A DNA stretch of 64,000 nt from positions 835,423 to 899,422 of the forward strand of contig JALHOW010000002.1 in NCBI GenBank assembly GCA_022842785.1, in the 5' to 3' direction. The notes below the pieces were generated by a model. That model saw only the letters and a program-made list of their open reading frames with translations. It had not been told where the DNA came from and did no database searches. The DNA is from Hyphomicrobiaceae bacterium. GTDB taxonomy: Bacteria; Pseudomonadota; Alphaproteobacteria; Rhizobiales; Hyphomicrobiaceae. Positions 9,342 through 17,795 of this stretch are shown here, piece by piece. Each line of letters starts with the position of its first letter. The first letter of the stretch is position 1. The position numbers were made by a program, and so were the translations under genes.

Positions 9342-9368
9342 CGGCTGGCCGAGTGAAGCGGCCAGCCG
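9342..9368 (+). terminator. Hairpin terminator after the DAHP synthase gene
   Basis: A perfect 10-bp stem (CGGCTGGCCG, 9342-9351, with CGGCCAGCCG, 9359-9368) encloses a 7-base loop, followed by CTTTATG. It lies 28 bp after the stop codon. The T-tract is short, so efficiency is uncertain. Confidence 0.75.
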
Positions 9369-9500
9369 CTTTATGCTCAAATCGCGTTTACGTGTTGCCA
9401 TTTTAGGCGCCTCTGGCTGGGCGAGAGGCTGAAGTATCGAGGAAGAGCCTTGAAAGGCCATTGAAGCGCATTGCGACACAGAACCCGCAAAAGGCGAAGG

Positions 9501-10328
9501 CTAACCACTACGCTTCAGCGCCGTTTGGACGACCAAGGTAGCCCCCAGCTCCATCAGGCGCTCACGGCTGTACATGCGCTCGTTCACCGGCATTCCGTCG
9601 AATATGTCCAGCCATTTCTGGCGGATGCCGACGGTGCCCGGCTTAGCGATCTCATCCTGAAGGGCGCGAACCAGTCCAACCCATAGGTCGGCCGCCTGCA
9701 GGGGCAAAAACTTCTTCTCGTCTTCATGGATTGGGACCTCGCCGATGCTGGCCGGCTGCCGCCACGAAAGCTTGCTGCGCAAGTCGTGCCAATAGTCGAT
9801 TGCCCGCCGACTGACCGCGCCGTTCTCATCGAAAATGTACATCAGCGTCTGGGATCCGCCGAGCCAATCCCGCGATTCCGATATGGCATCGACGATTTGA
9901 TAGAAGCAGAAGAAGTACGGATCTCTGAGGGCCTTGGTTTTGACGAATGCACGGACGAACTCGTTATAGTCGTCTCGCGGCACGATGACTGAGTAGCCAG
10001 CGAGCGCATGATCCCTAGTAATTCGCGCTAGCTTGCCGACGCTTTTATCGCGCTCTTCCTCGATCCAGCCGCGACTTGGATCGAATTGATACTTCATCGC
10101 GAGCGCTTCACTCAGCTTGAAATACTCAAGCGTGGGTGATTCCTTCAGAGCCTCATCCCATTTGACTGACAGCGCAGCCCACTGCTCCCTCGATGCGATT
10201 AGGCCGGCGAGCACAAAGAAGCCGCCCGGACTTGTGGTCCGGCTTGCTGACTCGTCAATGCAAGCCTGGAGAATCACAAGGAAACGGCTCCCGCGCAATG
10301 GTGACGGGAGGGCATGCACAACTGCCAT
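9501..10328 (-). CDS. DUF3800 domain-containing protein
   Basis: This protein of about 275 residues matches the DUF3800 pattern: an N-terminal ACIDES strand with acidic residues, a GFFVLAGLI segment, a central IFDEN motif and a C-terminal FLPLQAADLWVG. DUF3800 proteins have a predicted nuclease-like fold and often occur in mobile or defence islands, but no biochemical role is settled. ATG 10328 is used; a GTG at 10277, directly before ILQACIDES, would fit the family N-terminus better and may be the true start. Its codon use is visibly less GC-biased than its neighbours, suggesting acquisition by transfer. No partner gene is beside it. Confidence 0.7.
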   Translation of the reverse strand: MAVVHALPSPLRGSRFLVILQACIDESASRTTSPGGFFVLAGLIASREQWAALSVKWDEALKESPTLEYFKLSEALAMKYQFDPSRGWIEEERDKSVGKLARITRDHALAGYSVIVPRDDYNEFVRAFVKTKALRDPYFFCFYQIVDAISESRDWLGGSQTLMYIFDENGAVSRRAIDYWHDLRSKLSWRQPASIGEVPIHEDEKKFLPLQAADLWVGLVRALQDEIAKPGTVGIRQKWLDIFDGMPVNERMYSRERLMELGATLVVQTALKRSG

Positions 10329-10407
10329 GGTTGGAGGCGCGAAGCAGCATCCGTCACGCCCTCCCAATTTCCACGATTCGGAATGCTACGCGAAGCACAA
10401 TATGCCC

Positions 10408-11349
10408 TTAAAGCCCCACCTCCCAAAACTGCCCATTCACGTCGTGGCCGAATTCGTTGTGGCGTTCTTCCTTGATGAGCTTGAAGCCGGCGGCCTGATA
10501 AATGCGCACGGCGGGCGTGAGAATGTCGTGCGTCCAGAGTATGAGCGTCTTGTAGCCGCGCGCACGTGAGAAGCGGATGCACTCATCGACGAGACGGCGG
10601 CCGAGGCCGAGGCCGCGTACGGATGGCTCCACATAGAGCATCCGCAGCTGCGCCACCTCCGGCGAAGCTCGTGTGATGAAGACCGAACCGACGACCTCGC
10701 CATCGCGCTCGGCGATCCACGCGCGGTCGAACTTCTCATCGTAGTCGCGCACGAACTTCGCGAGAATCTCGGCCATCATGGCTTCGAGCCCGATGCCGGT
10801 CCAACCGTACTCGGTCGCGTAGATGGTGGACTGGCGATTGATGATCCAACCGATGTCACCGGTTTCAAGACCACGCAGAATGTAGGGCTCGGTGGTTGGC
10901 GTCGGCTCGCCGAGCAGGCGCCGGATGGTCTTCGTCGCGTTGACGAGACGCGGGCGGTCAGTCGCGGCGACCTTCTCCAACATCGCGACTACGCCCTCAT
11001 GCGAGCCGCGATCGAGCGGCGCGAAGGCAGCCTCGCCTTTGGATGTGAGTGTGATGATCGCGCGGCGGGCGTCGTCCTCGGCCGGGGCGCGGCGAATGAG
11101 GCCCTGGTCTTCGAACTTCCGCAGCATGCGGCTGAGGTAGCCAGCATCGAGGCTCAGCTCGCGTATGAGATCGCTCGCGGTGATGTCGCGCCCATGGGCG
11201 AGCTCATAGAGTACGCGCGCCTCGGAGAGCGAATAGGGGCTCGCGTGCAGGCTCTCGTCCAGGAGACCGATCTGCCGCGTGTAGAAGCGGCTGAAGCGGC
11301 GGATCGCGGCGATGTTGTCCGCGGTCGGATCTGGCGTGGTCTGGGTCAT
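10408..11349 (-). CDS. MarR-family regulator fused to a GNAT acetyltransferase domain
   Basis: This 313-residue protein has a MarR winged helix in residues 1-145 (YSLSEARVLYEL, then ITASDLIRELSLDAGYLSRM, then the wing PAEDDARRAIITLT). From about residue 155 there is a GNAT N-acetyltransferase domain, with the acetyl-CoA loop VRGLGLGRRLV and ending IYQAAGFKL. ATG 11349 follows the good ribosome site GGAGGTG. An almost perfect palindrome lies 30-52 bp upstream, so it probably represses itself and perhaps the divergent aminotransferase gene. Such fusions are widespread in proteobacteria; whether the GNAT domain senses or modifies a ligand is unknown. Confidence 0.9.
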   Translation of the reverse strand: MTQTTPDPTADNIAAIRRFSRFYTRQIGLLDESLHASPYSLSEARVLYELAHGRDITASDLIRELSLDAGYLSRMLRKFEDQGLIRRAPAEDDARRAIITLTSKGEAAFAPLDRGSHEGVVAMLEKVAATDRPRLVNATKTIRRLLGEPTPTTEPYILRGLETGDIGWIINRQSTIYATEYGWTGIGLEAMMAEILAKFVRDYDEKFDRAWIAERDGEVVGSVFITRASPEVAQLRMLYVEPSVRGLGLGRRLVDECIRFSRARGYKTLILWTHDILTPAVRIYQAAGFKLIKEERHNEFGHDVNGQFWEVGL

Positions 11350-11378
11350 GGCGCACCTCCACGACGAATGGTCAATCA

Positions 11379-11401
11379 ATTATTTGACTGAGTCAAGTAA
11401 T
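11379..11401. promoter_or_regulatory. 23-bp palindromic operator, probable MarR-family site
   Basis: The left arm ATTATTTGACT and right arm AGTCAAGTAAT are inverted repeats with one mismatch around the central G at 11390. A further half-site (GTCAA at 11371-11375) sits just left. The size and AT-rich inverted form are typical of MarR-family operators. It lies between the divergent MarR-GNAT and aminotransferase genes and could control both. Confidence 0.75.
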
Positions 11402-11499
11402 GGCTCGAGGCCGGCCCTTTTGCGCTCGCACAGCGGCGCCTTTCCAAGTGCCTTCATGGCGTGCATAAAAGCGCGCAAAGCCGACCTGGGGAGGAAGTC

Positions 11500-12672
11500 A
11501 TGCTGCTCGCTGAAAACCTGAAAAGACTGGGCACGGAGACGGCCTTCGAGGTGCTCGCCCGGGCCGCCGAGCTGCAGCGGCAGGGCAAGGACATCATCAA
11601 TCTCGGGATCGGCCAGCCGGACTTCCAGACTCCCGCCCATATCGTCGAGGCCGCCATCAAGGCGCTGCGCGACGGGCACCACGGCTACACGCCGGCGCAG
11701 GGCATCCTGCCGCTTCGCGAGTCCGTCGCGAAGGATCTGCACAAACGTCACGGCGTCGAGGTGAGTCCCGACAACATCGTAATCATGCCGGGCGGCAAGC
11801 CGACCATGTTCTTCGCCGTGCTGATGTTCGGGCAGCCGGGCGCAGAGATCATGTATCCGGATCCGGGCTTCCCGATTTATCGCTCGATGATCCAATATTC
11901 TGGCGCCAAGGCCGTGCCGATCGCGCTCAAGGAAGAGAATGGCTTCGCGTTCAGCGCCGATGAAGTGCTGGCGCAAATCACGCCTAAGACTTCGCTCATC
12001 ATCCTGAACAGCCCGGGCAATCCGACCGGTGGCGCCGTGCCGAAGGAGGAGGTAGCGAAGCTCGTTGCGGGTCTCGCCAAGCATCCGCATGTCGCCGTCA
12101 TGTCGGACGAGATCTACGGCCAGATGCTCTATGACGGCCGCGAGTTCGAAAGCTTCTTGCGCTATCCAGAGATCCGCGATCGCCTGATCATTCTCGACGG
12201 CTGGTCGAAGACGTATGCGATGACAGGTTGGCGTCTCGGTTTCTCGGTGTGGCCGAAGTCGATCGTCGATACCGTGGTGCGACTTTGCGTAAACAACCAT
12301 TCTTGCGTCAACGCGCCGACGCAATTCGCCGGTATTGCCGCGCTGGAAGGCCCGCAGGATGACGTGGTCAAAATGGTGAAGGCGTTCGACGAGCGCCGCC
12401 GCGCCATCGTGCCCATGCTCAATCAGCTGCCGGGCTTCACGTGCGTCAATCCGGGTGGGGCGTTCTACGCGTTTCCAAATGTCACAGGCACTGGCATGAG
12501 CGCGCGCGAGTTACAAAATAGGATGCTGGAGGAAGCCGGCGTCGCGACCGTCGCCGGCACGAGCTTCGGCATTCACGGTGAGGGCTACATACGCTTCTCC
12601 TATGCCAATTCCATCGAGAACATCCGCAAAGCCATCGAGCGCGTCGGCACGCTGCTCATGGAGAAGCGGTAA
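11500..12672 (+). CDS. Class I/II pyridoxal-phosphate aminotransferase
   Basis: This 390-residue fold-type I aminotransferase has the family blocks: NLGIGQPDFQTP, the YTPAQGILPLRE substrate region, the NSPGNPTGG motif, MSDEIYGQ, and the PLP-binding lysine in GWSKTYAMTGWRLGF. The terminal RFSYANS arginine would bind the alpha-carboxylate. ATG 11500 follows GGGGAGGAAG. It is closest in style to aspartate or aromatic aminotransferases; the substrate is not certain. It is divergent from the MarR-GNAT regulator across a palindromic operator, and is followed 15 bp later by an FkbM methyltransferase. Confidence 0.9.
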   Translation: MLLAENLKRLGTETAFEVLARAAELQRQGKDIINLGIGQPDFQTPAHIVEAAIKALRDGHHGYTPAQGILPLRESVAKDLHKRHGVEVSPDNIVIMPGGKPTMFFAVLMFGQPGAEIMYPDPGFPIYRSMIQYSGAKAVPIALKEENGFAFSADEVLAQITPKTSLIILNSPGNPTGGAVPKEEVAKLVAGLAKHPHVAVMSDEIYGQMLYDGREFESFLRYPEIRDRLIILDGWSKTYAMTGWRLGFSVWPKSIVDTVVRLCVNNHSCVNAPTQFAGIAALEGPQDDVVKMVKAFDERRRAIVPMLNQLPGFTCVNPGGAFYAFPNVTGTGMSARELQNRMLEEAGVATVAGTSFGIHGEGYIRFSYANSIENIRKAIERVGTLLMEKR

Positions 12673-12687
12673 AGACGAGGTGCGTCC

Positions 12688-13386
12688 TTGAGTGAGTCGC
12701 CTGACGCTTTTTACGCCCGCCGCCTCGGCGAAGAGATCGACGGTGGCGAGCCTGAGCTCGCCATGCTTGGCTCTCTCGTCGGCAAAGGCGGCATTGCGGT
12801 TGATATCGGCGCCAACGAGGGCGTTTACGCCTACGCGCTGAGCGAACTTGGCGCTGTCGTGCATGCTTTCGAGGCCAATCCGACGTTCGCGGACTTCGCC
12901 AAGCGCTCTCTCGGGAGCCGCGCGACGGTGCATCAGCTCGCGTTGTCGAACGAGACGGGCCAGGCGTCGTTCTTCATTCCGCTGGCCGAGGACAGCAGTG
13001 AGCTGCACCTCGCCGGCAACCTCAAGAACTCGCACAGCCAGTTCGAGCGCCAGACCGTGATCAAGGTCGAGGTTCGCACGCTCGACAGTTTCGAGCTGAC
13101 GAATGTGCAGCTCATCAAGGTGGACGTCGAGGGCAGCGAGCTGGAAGTGCTCGAAGGCGCGCGCGAGACCATCCTGCGGGATCATCCGGCACTGCTGCTT
13201 GAGCTGCTCTCGGGCACGTACAAGGATCCGCTGGCGGTGACGCGTGAGGTCTGTGAGAAGTACGGCTACTCCGCCTTCATCGTGGACAAGGGCAAGCGCC
13301 TCGACGCCATGACGACGATCGCCGGGCTCAAGTCGAACACGACCTGGGGTACCGATATCGCGACGCGGAACGTGCTGTTTCTCTGA
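12688..13386 (+). CDS. FkbM family methyltransferase
   Basis: This 232-residue SAM-dependent methyltransferase has motif I as VDIGANEGVYA, an acidic residue after strand 2 (HAFEANP), and the FkbM hallmark LIKVDVEGSELEVLEGA. The FkbM family methylates hydroxyls of sugars or polyketides. The start is a TTG at 12688 with GACGAGG upstream; no suitable ATG or GTG exists near the N-terminus. It is likely co-transcribed with the aminotransferase 15 bp upstream. No glycan gene cluster is adjacent, so the substrate is open. Confidence 0.85.
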   Translation: MSESPDAFYARRLGEEIDGGEPELAMLGSLVGKGGIAVDIGANEGVYAYALSELGAVVHAFEANPTFADFAKRSLGSRATVHQLALSNETGQASFFIPLAEDSSELHLAGNLKNSHSQFERQTVIKVEVRTLDSFELTNVQLIKVDVEGSELEVLEGARETILRDHPALLLELLSGTYKDPLAVTREVCEKYGYSAFIVDKGKRLDAMTTIAGLKSNTTWGTDIATRNVLFL

Positions 13387-13387
13387 A

Positions 13388-13729
13388 TCACTCGAAGAGC
13401 GAGAGCTGTTCCTCGGGCTCCGCCGCCGGGCCGCGTGGAATGCGGCGATAGCCGAAGCTCACGCGATCGACGAGCCCGGGGTGGCGCGCACGAAATGCAG
13501 CCTCGGCCTTCTCGCGGCTCGTCGGAAATTTCTCGCCCCACCATATGGCATAGAGCTGCCGCGGATCACATTCGTAGCGCGCCATGAGATCCTTGCGCCG
13601 GACGCGTAGCCAGCGCGCAATCCAGATTTCTATGGCTTCGGCCTCGCCGAGCGCACGCGCCGCAGTTTCGCGCACCGCGGCAGCCGGAGCGTTCGTGACT
13701 TCAGACAGACAGAGCGAGGAAACAATCAT
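13388..13729 (-). CDS. Small conserved-looking protein of unknown function
   Basis: This protein of 113 residues starts MIVSSLCLSEV and ends EEQLSLFE, its stop abutting the FkbM gene stop (convergent, one base apart). The middle is basic and aromatic (IWIARWLRVRRKDLM, then DPRQLYAIWWGEKF), suggesting a nucleic-acid-binding or small cytosolic fold, but I do not recognise a family. Codon use is like that of its neighbours. ATG 13729 lacks a strong ribosome site and a longer N-terminus is possible. The terminal short hydrophobic LSLF resembles clamp-binding tails, which is only a suggestion. Confidence 0.6.
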   Translation of the reverse strand: MIVSSLCLSEVTNAPAAAVRETAARALGEAEAIEIWIARWLRVRRKDLMARYECDPRQLYAIWWGEKFPTSREKAEAAFRARHPGLVDRVSFGYRRIPRGPAAEPEEQLSLFE

Positions 13730-13901
13730 GGGCGATACACGACTTCGGTCTGACGCATGAGACTTATAACCTGACAGAACATTGCGGCAACGCAACGGCG
13801 TTGTGCAGGTCTGGTCACCGCCCTATTGCGCGGAATGCGGATTGCCTATTGCCCGACGCGATGGCACAGGGACCGGCGCCTCCTCGAGCCGAGACCCGAT
13901 C

Positions 13902-15203
13902 GTGACCTCAGCAACCTCAAATCCCCCCATGCGGGCCGCTGCGATTCTGATCGTCATGCTCTCGGCGACGACGATCCTTTCGCAGTTCTTCCGCTCGTCT
14001 GTCACGGTCATCGCGCCCGAGCTGATCGTCGAGCTGAAACTGACGTCCGAAGCGCTTGGCATGGCCAATGCCATCTTCTTCTTCGCGCTCATGGCGGCGC
14101 AGGTGCCGGTCGGCATTCTTTTCGACCGTATCGGCGTGCGATTTACGGTGGGCGGTCTCGCCGCGCTAGGTGTCGCCGGAGCGCTCTGGCACGCGGTCGT
14201 CCGCGACGGCAGTGAGCTGATCGCGGCGCGCTTCCTGCTGGGCCTGGGCTTCGGCGGCAGCTTCATGTCGGTGGTCGTTCTGTGCTCGCGCTGGTATCCG
14301 CGCACCCGCTGGGCGACGGCCATGAGCTGGGTTTTCAGCCTGAGCATGATCGGCGTCGTTCTGGCGGGAACGCCTCTGGCGCTCGCAGCGCAATGGATGG
14401 GATGGCGGACGGCGTTCGTGATCATGGCGGGCCTGTCGGCGTTGGTCGGTTTGCTCTTCGTCTGGCTCGTGCGTGACGATCCGCCGGGCAAGGTGCCGGT
14501 CGCGCATCCGCCCGAGACGCTCGGTGGTGCGCTCGCCGGATTCGTTGCGGTCCTGCGGCTGCCGGGGCTCCTGCGCGTGCTCGGGCTGCAGACTGTCGCC
14601 TATGCCGTCATGGCGACCATCATGGGTCTGTGGGCGGGCCCGTACCTCCATGACGTGCATGGCCTGGACGCAGTGGCGCGCGGTAACGTGCTCATCGCCA
14701 TGGCGATGGCGCAGTTCGTCGGCGTGCTGGCCTTCGGGCCCATGGACCGCATTTTCGACACCCGCAAGTGGGTGGCCATAAGCGGCGCGACGGCCACGAT
14801 CCTGGTGCTGCTCGCGCTGGCTGCCGACCCGCCGACGACGCTCGCCATCGCTCTCATCATCGGTTTGTGCGCGACCTCGGCTTACGGTGTCGCGGTCGTG
14901 ACCCATGCGCGCACATTCTATCCGGATCATCTTGCCGGGCGCGGTGCGACGACGGCCAACATGGCCCAGCTCTTCGGTTGCGCCATGGTCCCGGTCGTCA
15001 CTGGTTACATTCCGAACTGGTTCCCGCAGACGCCGGCCGGCTATTCTCCGGTCGCCTATCAGTGGATCTTTGCTACCATTGCGGGGACGCTGGCGGCGGG
15101 CCTCCTGGTCTATGTCACGTCGCGCGACGTCCGGCCGAGCAGCCAGCTCGGCCCAACAACGCCGGCTCCGACCGGCGATAAATCCAGGCCGACCGGCAGC
15201 TAG
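13902..15203 (+). CDS. Major facilitator superfamily transporter
   Basis: This protein of about 433 residues has twelve hydrophobic helices. The MFS signature between helices 2 and 3 is GILFDRIGVRF, followed by the typical FLLGLGFGGSF helix. The first helix begins RAAAILIVML, so either GTG 13902 or ATG 13929 could start it; the GTG gives a short cytosolic N-tail. The C-terminus is a polar Pro/Thr tail. The FAA hydrolase gene follows after 12 bp, so it may import that enzyme's substrate, an organic acid, but this is inference. Confidence 0.85.
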   Translation: MTSATSNPPMRAAAILIVMLSATTILSQFFRSSVTVIAPELIVELKLTSEALGMANAIFFFALMAAQVPVGILFDRIGVRFTVGGLAALGVAGALWHAVVRDGSELIAARFLLGLGFGGSFMSVVVLCSRWYPRTRWATAMSWVFSLSMIGVVLAGTPLALAAQWMGWRTAFVIMAGLSALVGLLFVWLVRDDPPGKVPVAHPPETLGGALAGFVAVLRLPGLLRVLGLQTVAYAVMATIMGLWAGPYLHDVHGLDAVARGNVLIAMAMAQFVGVLAFGPMDRIFDTRKWVAISGATATILVLLALAADPPTTLAIALIIGLCATSAYGVAVVTHARTFYPDHLAGRGATTANMAQLFGCAMVPVVTGYIPNWFPQTPAGYSPVAYQWIFATIAGTLAAGLLVYVTSRDVRPSSQLGPTTPAPTGDKSRPTGS

Positions 15204-15215
15204 AGGAAACGCACC

Positions 15216-16391
15216 ATGCGCACGCGAATGACCGAAGCTTTGACGCTGCCGAAGGATGGAACGGCAGGCGCACTCGCGGGCCGTGTCTGGCGGCCGGATG
15301 TCGGCGGTCCCTCCGTCGTCGCGGTGCGTGCCGATGGCGTCTATGACATCTCGCGGCATGCGCCGACCATGCGCGATCTCACAGAGCGCACCGACGCGGT
15401 GGCGATCGTGCGCTCCGGGGCAGGTGAGCGCATCGGCGCGCTTGGCGAGATCCTCGCCAACACGCCTGAGGTCTATCGCGATGCGTCGAAGCCCTCGCTG
15501 CTGGCGCCGATCGATCTGCAAGCGGTGAAAGCGGCAGGCGTGACATTCCCGCGCTCGATGCTGGAGCGCGTCATCGAGGAGCAGGCGAAGGGCGCGCCCG
15601 AGAAGGCCGAGGCCATCCGCAAGCAGGTGCAAACCCAGATCGGCGGTGACCTGCGTGCGCTGAAACCCGGCTCCAAGGAGGCCATGGCGCTCAAGCAGAC
15701 GCTGATCGCCGCGGGTGCATGGTCGCAGTATCTCGAGGTCGGCATTGGCGAGGACGCCGAGATTTTCACCAAGGCGCAGCCCATGTCGGCCGTCGGGCAC
15801 GGCATGACCGCAGGGCTGCATCCGAAATCGACGTGGAACAATCCCGAGCCCGAAGTGGCGATGGTCGTCAACTCCAAGGGCGCCATCGTCGGCGCGACGC
15901 TTGGCAATGACGTTAACCTGCGCGATATCGAGGGCCGCTCGGCGCTGCTGTTGTCGAAGGCCAAGGACAACAATGCCTCGGCGACGGTCGGCCCGTTCGT
16001 GCGCTTCTTCGACGACACGTTCTCGCTCGATACGGTGCGTGCGCTCGACGTGCATCTGACGGTGGATGGGCCGGAAGGCTTCCGCCTAACGGGCAAATCC
16101 TCCATGCACGAGATTGCGCGCGATCCGGCAGATCTCGTCGGCCAGCTCATTGGCAAGGCGCATCAGTATCCGGATGGTGCAATCCTCTATCTAGGCACCA
16201 TGTTCGCGCCGAGCGAGGATCGCGGTGAGCCCGGCATGGGCTTTACGCACAAGGTCGGCGACATCGTCACCATTCACGCCGATGCGCTCGGCGCGCTCAC
16301 GAACGTCATGACGACATCCGATCAGGCGCCGCCCTGGACATTCGGCGTCGCCGATCTCATGCGCAATCTCGCCAAACGTAACCTGATCTGA
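15216..16391 (+). CDS. Fumarylacetoacetate hydrolase (FAA) family protein
   Basis: This 391-residue protein has the FAH C-terminal fold: the WNNPEPEVAMVV block with metal-binding acidic residues, then GNDVNLRDIEGRSALLLSKAKD and a terminal GMGFTHKVGDIVTIH. The family cleaves C-C bonds in fumarylpyruvate-type acids or dehydrates 2-keto-3-deoxy sugar acids. The length and N-terminal domain resemble the 2-keto-3-deoxyarabinonate dehydratase-like branch. Its ATG is preceded by AGAGGAAA. It probably forms an operon with the MFS gene and the next small gene. The exact substrate is undetermined. Confidence 0.85.
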   Translation: MRTRMTEALTLPKDGTAGALAGRVWRPDVGGPSVVAVRADGVYDISRHAPTMRDLTERTDAVAIVRSGAGERIGALGEILANTPEVYRDASKPSLLAPIDLQAVKAAGVTFPRSMLERVIEEQAKGAPEKAEAIRKQVQTQIGGDLRALKPGSKEAMALKQTLIAAGAWSQYLEVGIGEDAEIFTKAQPMSAVGHGMTAGLHPKSTWNNPEPEVAMVVNSKGAIVGATLGNDVNLRDIEGRSALLLSKAKDNNASATVGPFVRFFDDTFSLDTVRALDVHLTVDGPEGFRLTGKSSMHEIARDPADLVGQLIGKAHQYPDGAILYLGTMFAPSEDRGEPGMGFTHKVGDIVTIHADALGALTNVMTTSDQAPPWTFGVADLMRNLAKRNLI

Positions 16392-16402
16392 TCGAGGCCT
16401 AC

Positions 16403-16690
16403 ATGCTCTTCATGGTTATCTCGACACCGCGACCGGAAAAGCCGTCAACGATGGTGCCGAGCCGCAAAGCCTACTGGGAGTGGCTCGCGCCACTGCAGAC
16501 CAGCGGCATGTGCAAGGGGGTGTGGGCACGCACGGGTCGCGGTGCGGTCGTCCTCTTCGACGTGCCGGACAACGAGACGCTGCATCGCTTCATGAACGAA
16601 TGGGCGGAGATCATTCCGGCGACCTTCGAGGTCTATCCGCTGATCGATACGGGTGCCGCCAAGGCCTTCCTCGGCAAGTCGGGCGTATAA
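16403..16690 (+). CDS. Small dimeric alpha/beta protein, muconolactone isomerase/YciI-like
   Basis: This 95-residue protein begins MLFMVISTPRP and has the strand-helix-strand pattern of ferredoxin-like small proteins such as muconolactone isomerase (RKAYWEWLAPLQTSG, AVVLFDVPDNETLHRFMNEW, FEVYPLID). It follows the FAA hydrolase gene by 11 bp and is closed by a hairpin terminator. An isomerase or accessory role in the same catabolic route is plausible. No catalytic motif can be assigned with confidence. Confidence 0.7.
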   Translation: MLFMVISTPRPEKPSTMVPSRKAYWEWLAPLQTSGMCKGVWARTGRGAVVLFDVPDNETLHRFMNEWAEIIPATFEVYPLIDTGAAKAFLGKSGV

Positions 16691-16698
16691 AACAAAAC

Positions 16699-16727
16699 GG
16701 CCCGCCCTGGAGTGCTCCGGGCGGGCC
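16699..16727. terminator. Bidirectional hairpin terminator
   Basis: A perfect 9-bp stem (GGCCCGCCC, 16699-16707, with GGGCGGGCC, 16719-16727) has A-rich sequence on its left (AAAACAAAAC), giving a U-tract for leftward transcripts. It lies between two convergent genes and can serve both. Confidence 0.85.
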
Positions 16728-16751
16728 ATTTCACATGACGAGGCGGCTCTA

Positions 16752-17747
16752 TCAGCCGTAGATTTCCGGGTTGATCGCATTTTCCTTGCGCGGCTTGCCG
16801 TCGAACACAGCGAGCACGTTCTTCGCAGCTTCCGCCGACATGCGCTCCATGGCCTCTGCGGTCACGCCGGCAATGTGCGGCGAAGCGAGCAGGTTCGGCA
16901 GCTTGAAGAGCGGGTTCGCAGGATCCGGCGGCTCGCGATCGAACACGTCGAGTGCTGCGGCCGGCAGCGTACCGTCGGTGAGCGCAGCGTGCAGAGCGAC
17001 TTCATCGATGATACCGCCGCGCGCCGTCGAGACGAGATAGGCCGTCCGCTTCATTGCCTTGAGCTGCTTGGCGCCGATCATGCCGACCGTCTCCGGCGTC
17101 TTCGGGCAATGGATCGTCACGTAATCGGCGCGCGGCAGCGCCGCATCGAGATTTGTGACGGGCTCGCAGCCGGCGGCCTTGATGGCCTCGGCTTTGACGT
17201 ATGGATCATAGACGAGGACGGTCATTTCCATGGCCTGGCAGCGCTTGGCCGTGCGCGTGCCGATGCGGCCGAAGCCGATGACGAGAACCGTCTTCTCGAA
17301 GAGGTCGTTCGAGATCATCGCCGGCTTGAGGCGATCACCCCAGCGGCCTTCCTTCACGAGCGCGGACAGCTCCGGGCCCTTGCGCGCGAGCGTGAGCATG
17401 AAGGTCATGGCGTGCTCGGCGACCGACGGTGAGTTCGCCGTGCCGGCAATCATCACCGGCACTTTTGCTGCGGTCATCGCCGGAATGTCGATGGCGTCAT
17501 AGCCGACGCCGACGCGCGCGACGCATTCCATGGAACCGGAAGCATCAAGCTCGGCGCCGCGAAATCGCGTGCCGCCGAGAATGGTCGCGTGGACGGGCGC
17601 GTGCTTCTTCAGGATCGCGCGGTATTCCTCGTCTTGCGCCATGTTGGGGAACGGGATGGCTTCCACATCGGGGCGCGACGCGAGGATCTCTCGCCCGGCA
17701 TTGCCCATGGAATCCGTGAAAAGCACTTTCTTCTTGTTGGTCGCCAT
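16752..17747 (-). CDS. D-2-hydroxyacid dehydrogenase, NAD-binding
   Basis: This 331-residue protein has the D-isomer-specific dehydrogenase pattern. The Rossmann motif is VLVIGFGRIGTRTAKR with acidic VYDPY after strand 2, followed by the signature TIHCPKTPETVGMIGA and LVSTARGGIIDEVAL. The catalytic set is an Arg in ARGG, a Glu in FDREPP and a His in LLASPHIAG. ATG 17747 follows GAGGAGAG. It would oxidise or reduce a 2-hydroxyacid. It lies 48 bp after the RraA-like gene on the same strand, suggesting a shared small-acid pathway. Confidence 0.9.
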   Translation of the reverse strand: MATNKKKVLFTDSMGNAGREILASRPDVEAIPFPNMAQDEEYRAILKKHAPVHATILGGTRFRGAELDASGSMECVARVGVGYDAIDIPAMTAAKVPVMIAGTANSPSVAEHAMTFMLTLARKGPELSALVKEGRWGDRLKPAMISNDLFEKTVLVIGFGRIGTRTAKRCQAMEMTVLVYDPYVKAEAIKAAGCEPVTNLDAALPRADYVTIHCPKTPETVGMIGAKQLKAMKRTAYLVSTARGGIIDEVALHAALTDGTLPAAALDVFDREPPDPANPLFKLPNLLASPHIAGVTAEAMERMSAEAAKNVLAVFDGKPRKENAINPEIYG

Positions 17748-17795
17748 ACGTTCTCTCCTCGTCGTACCCGTCCGTCAGCGTTACGCCGCGGCACA

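Noticed and set aside
14166..16055. Minus-strand frame of 629 codons
   Set aside because: Shadow of the MFS and FAA hydrolase genes, with His/Arg-rich composition.
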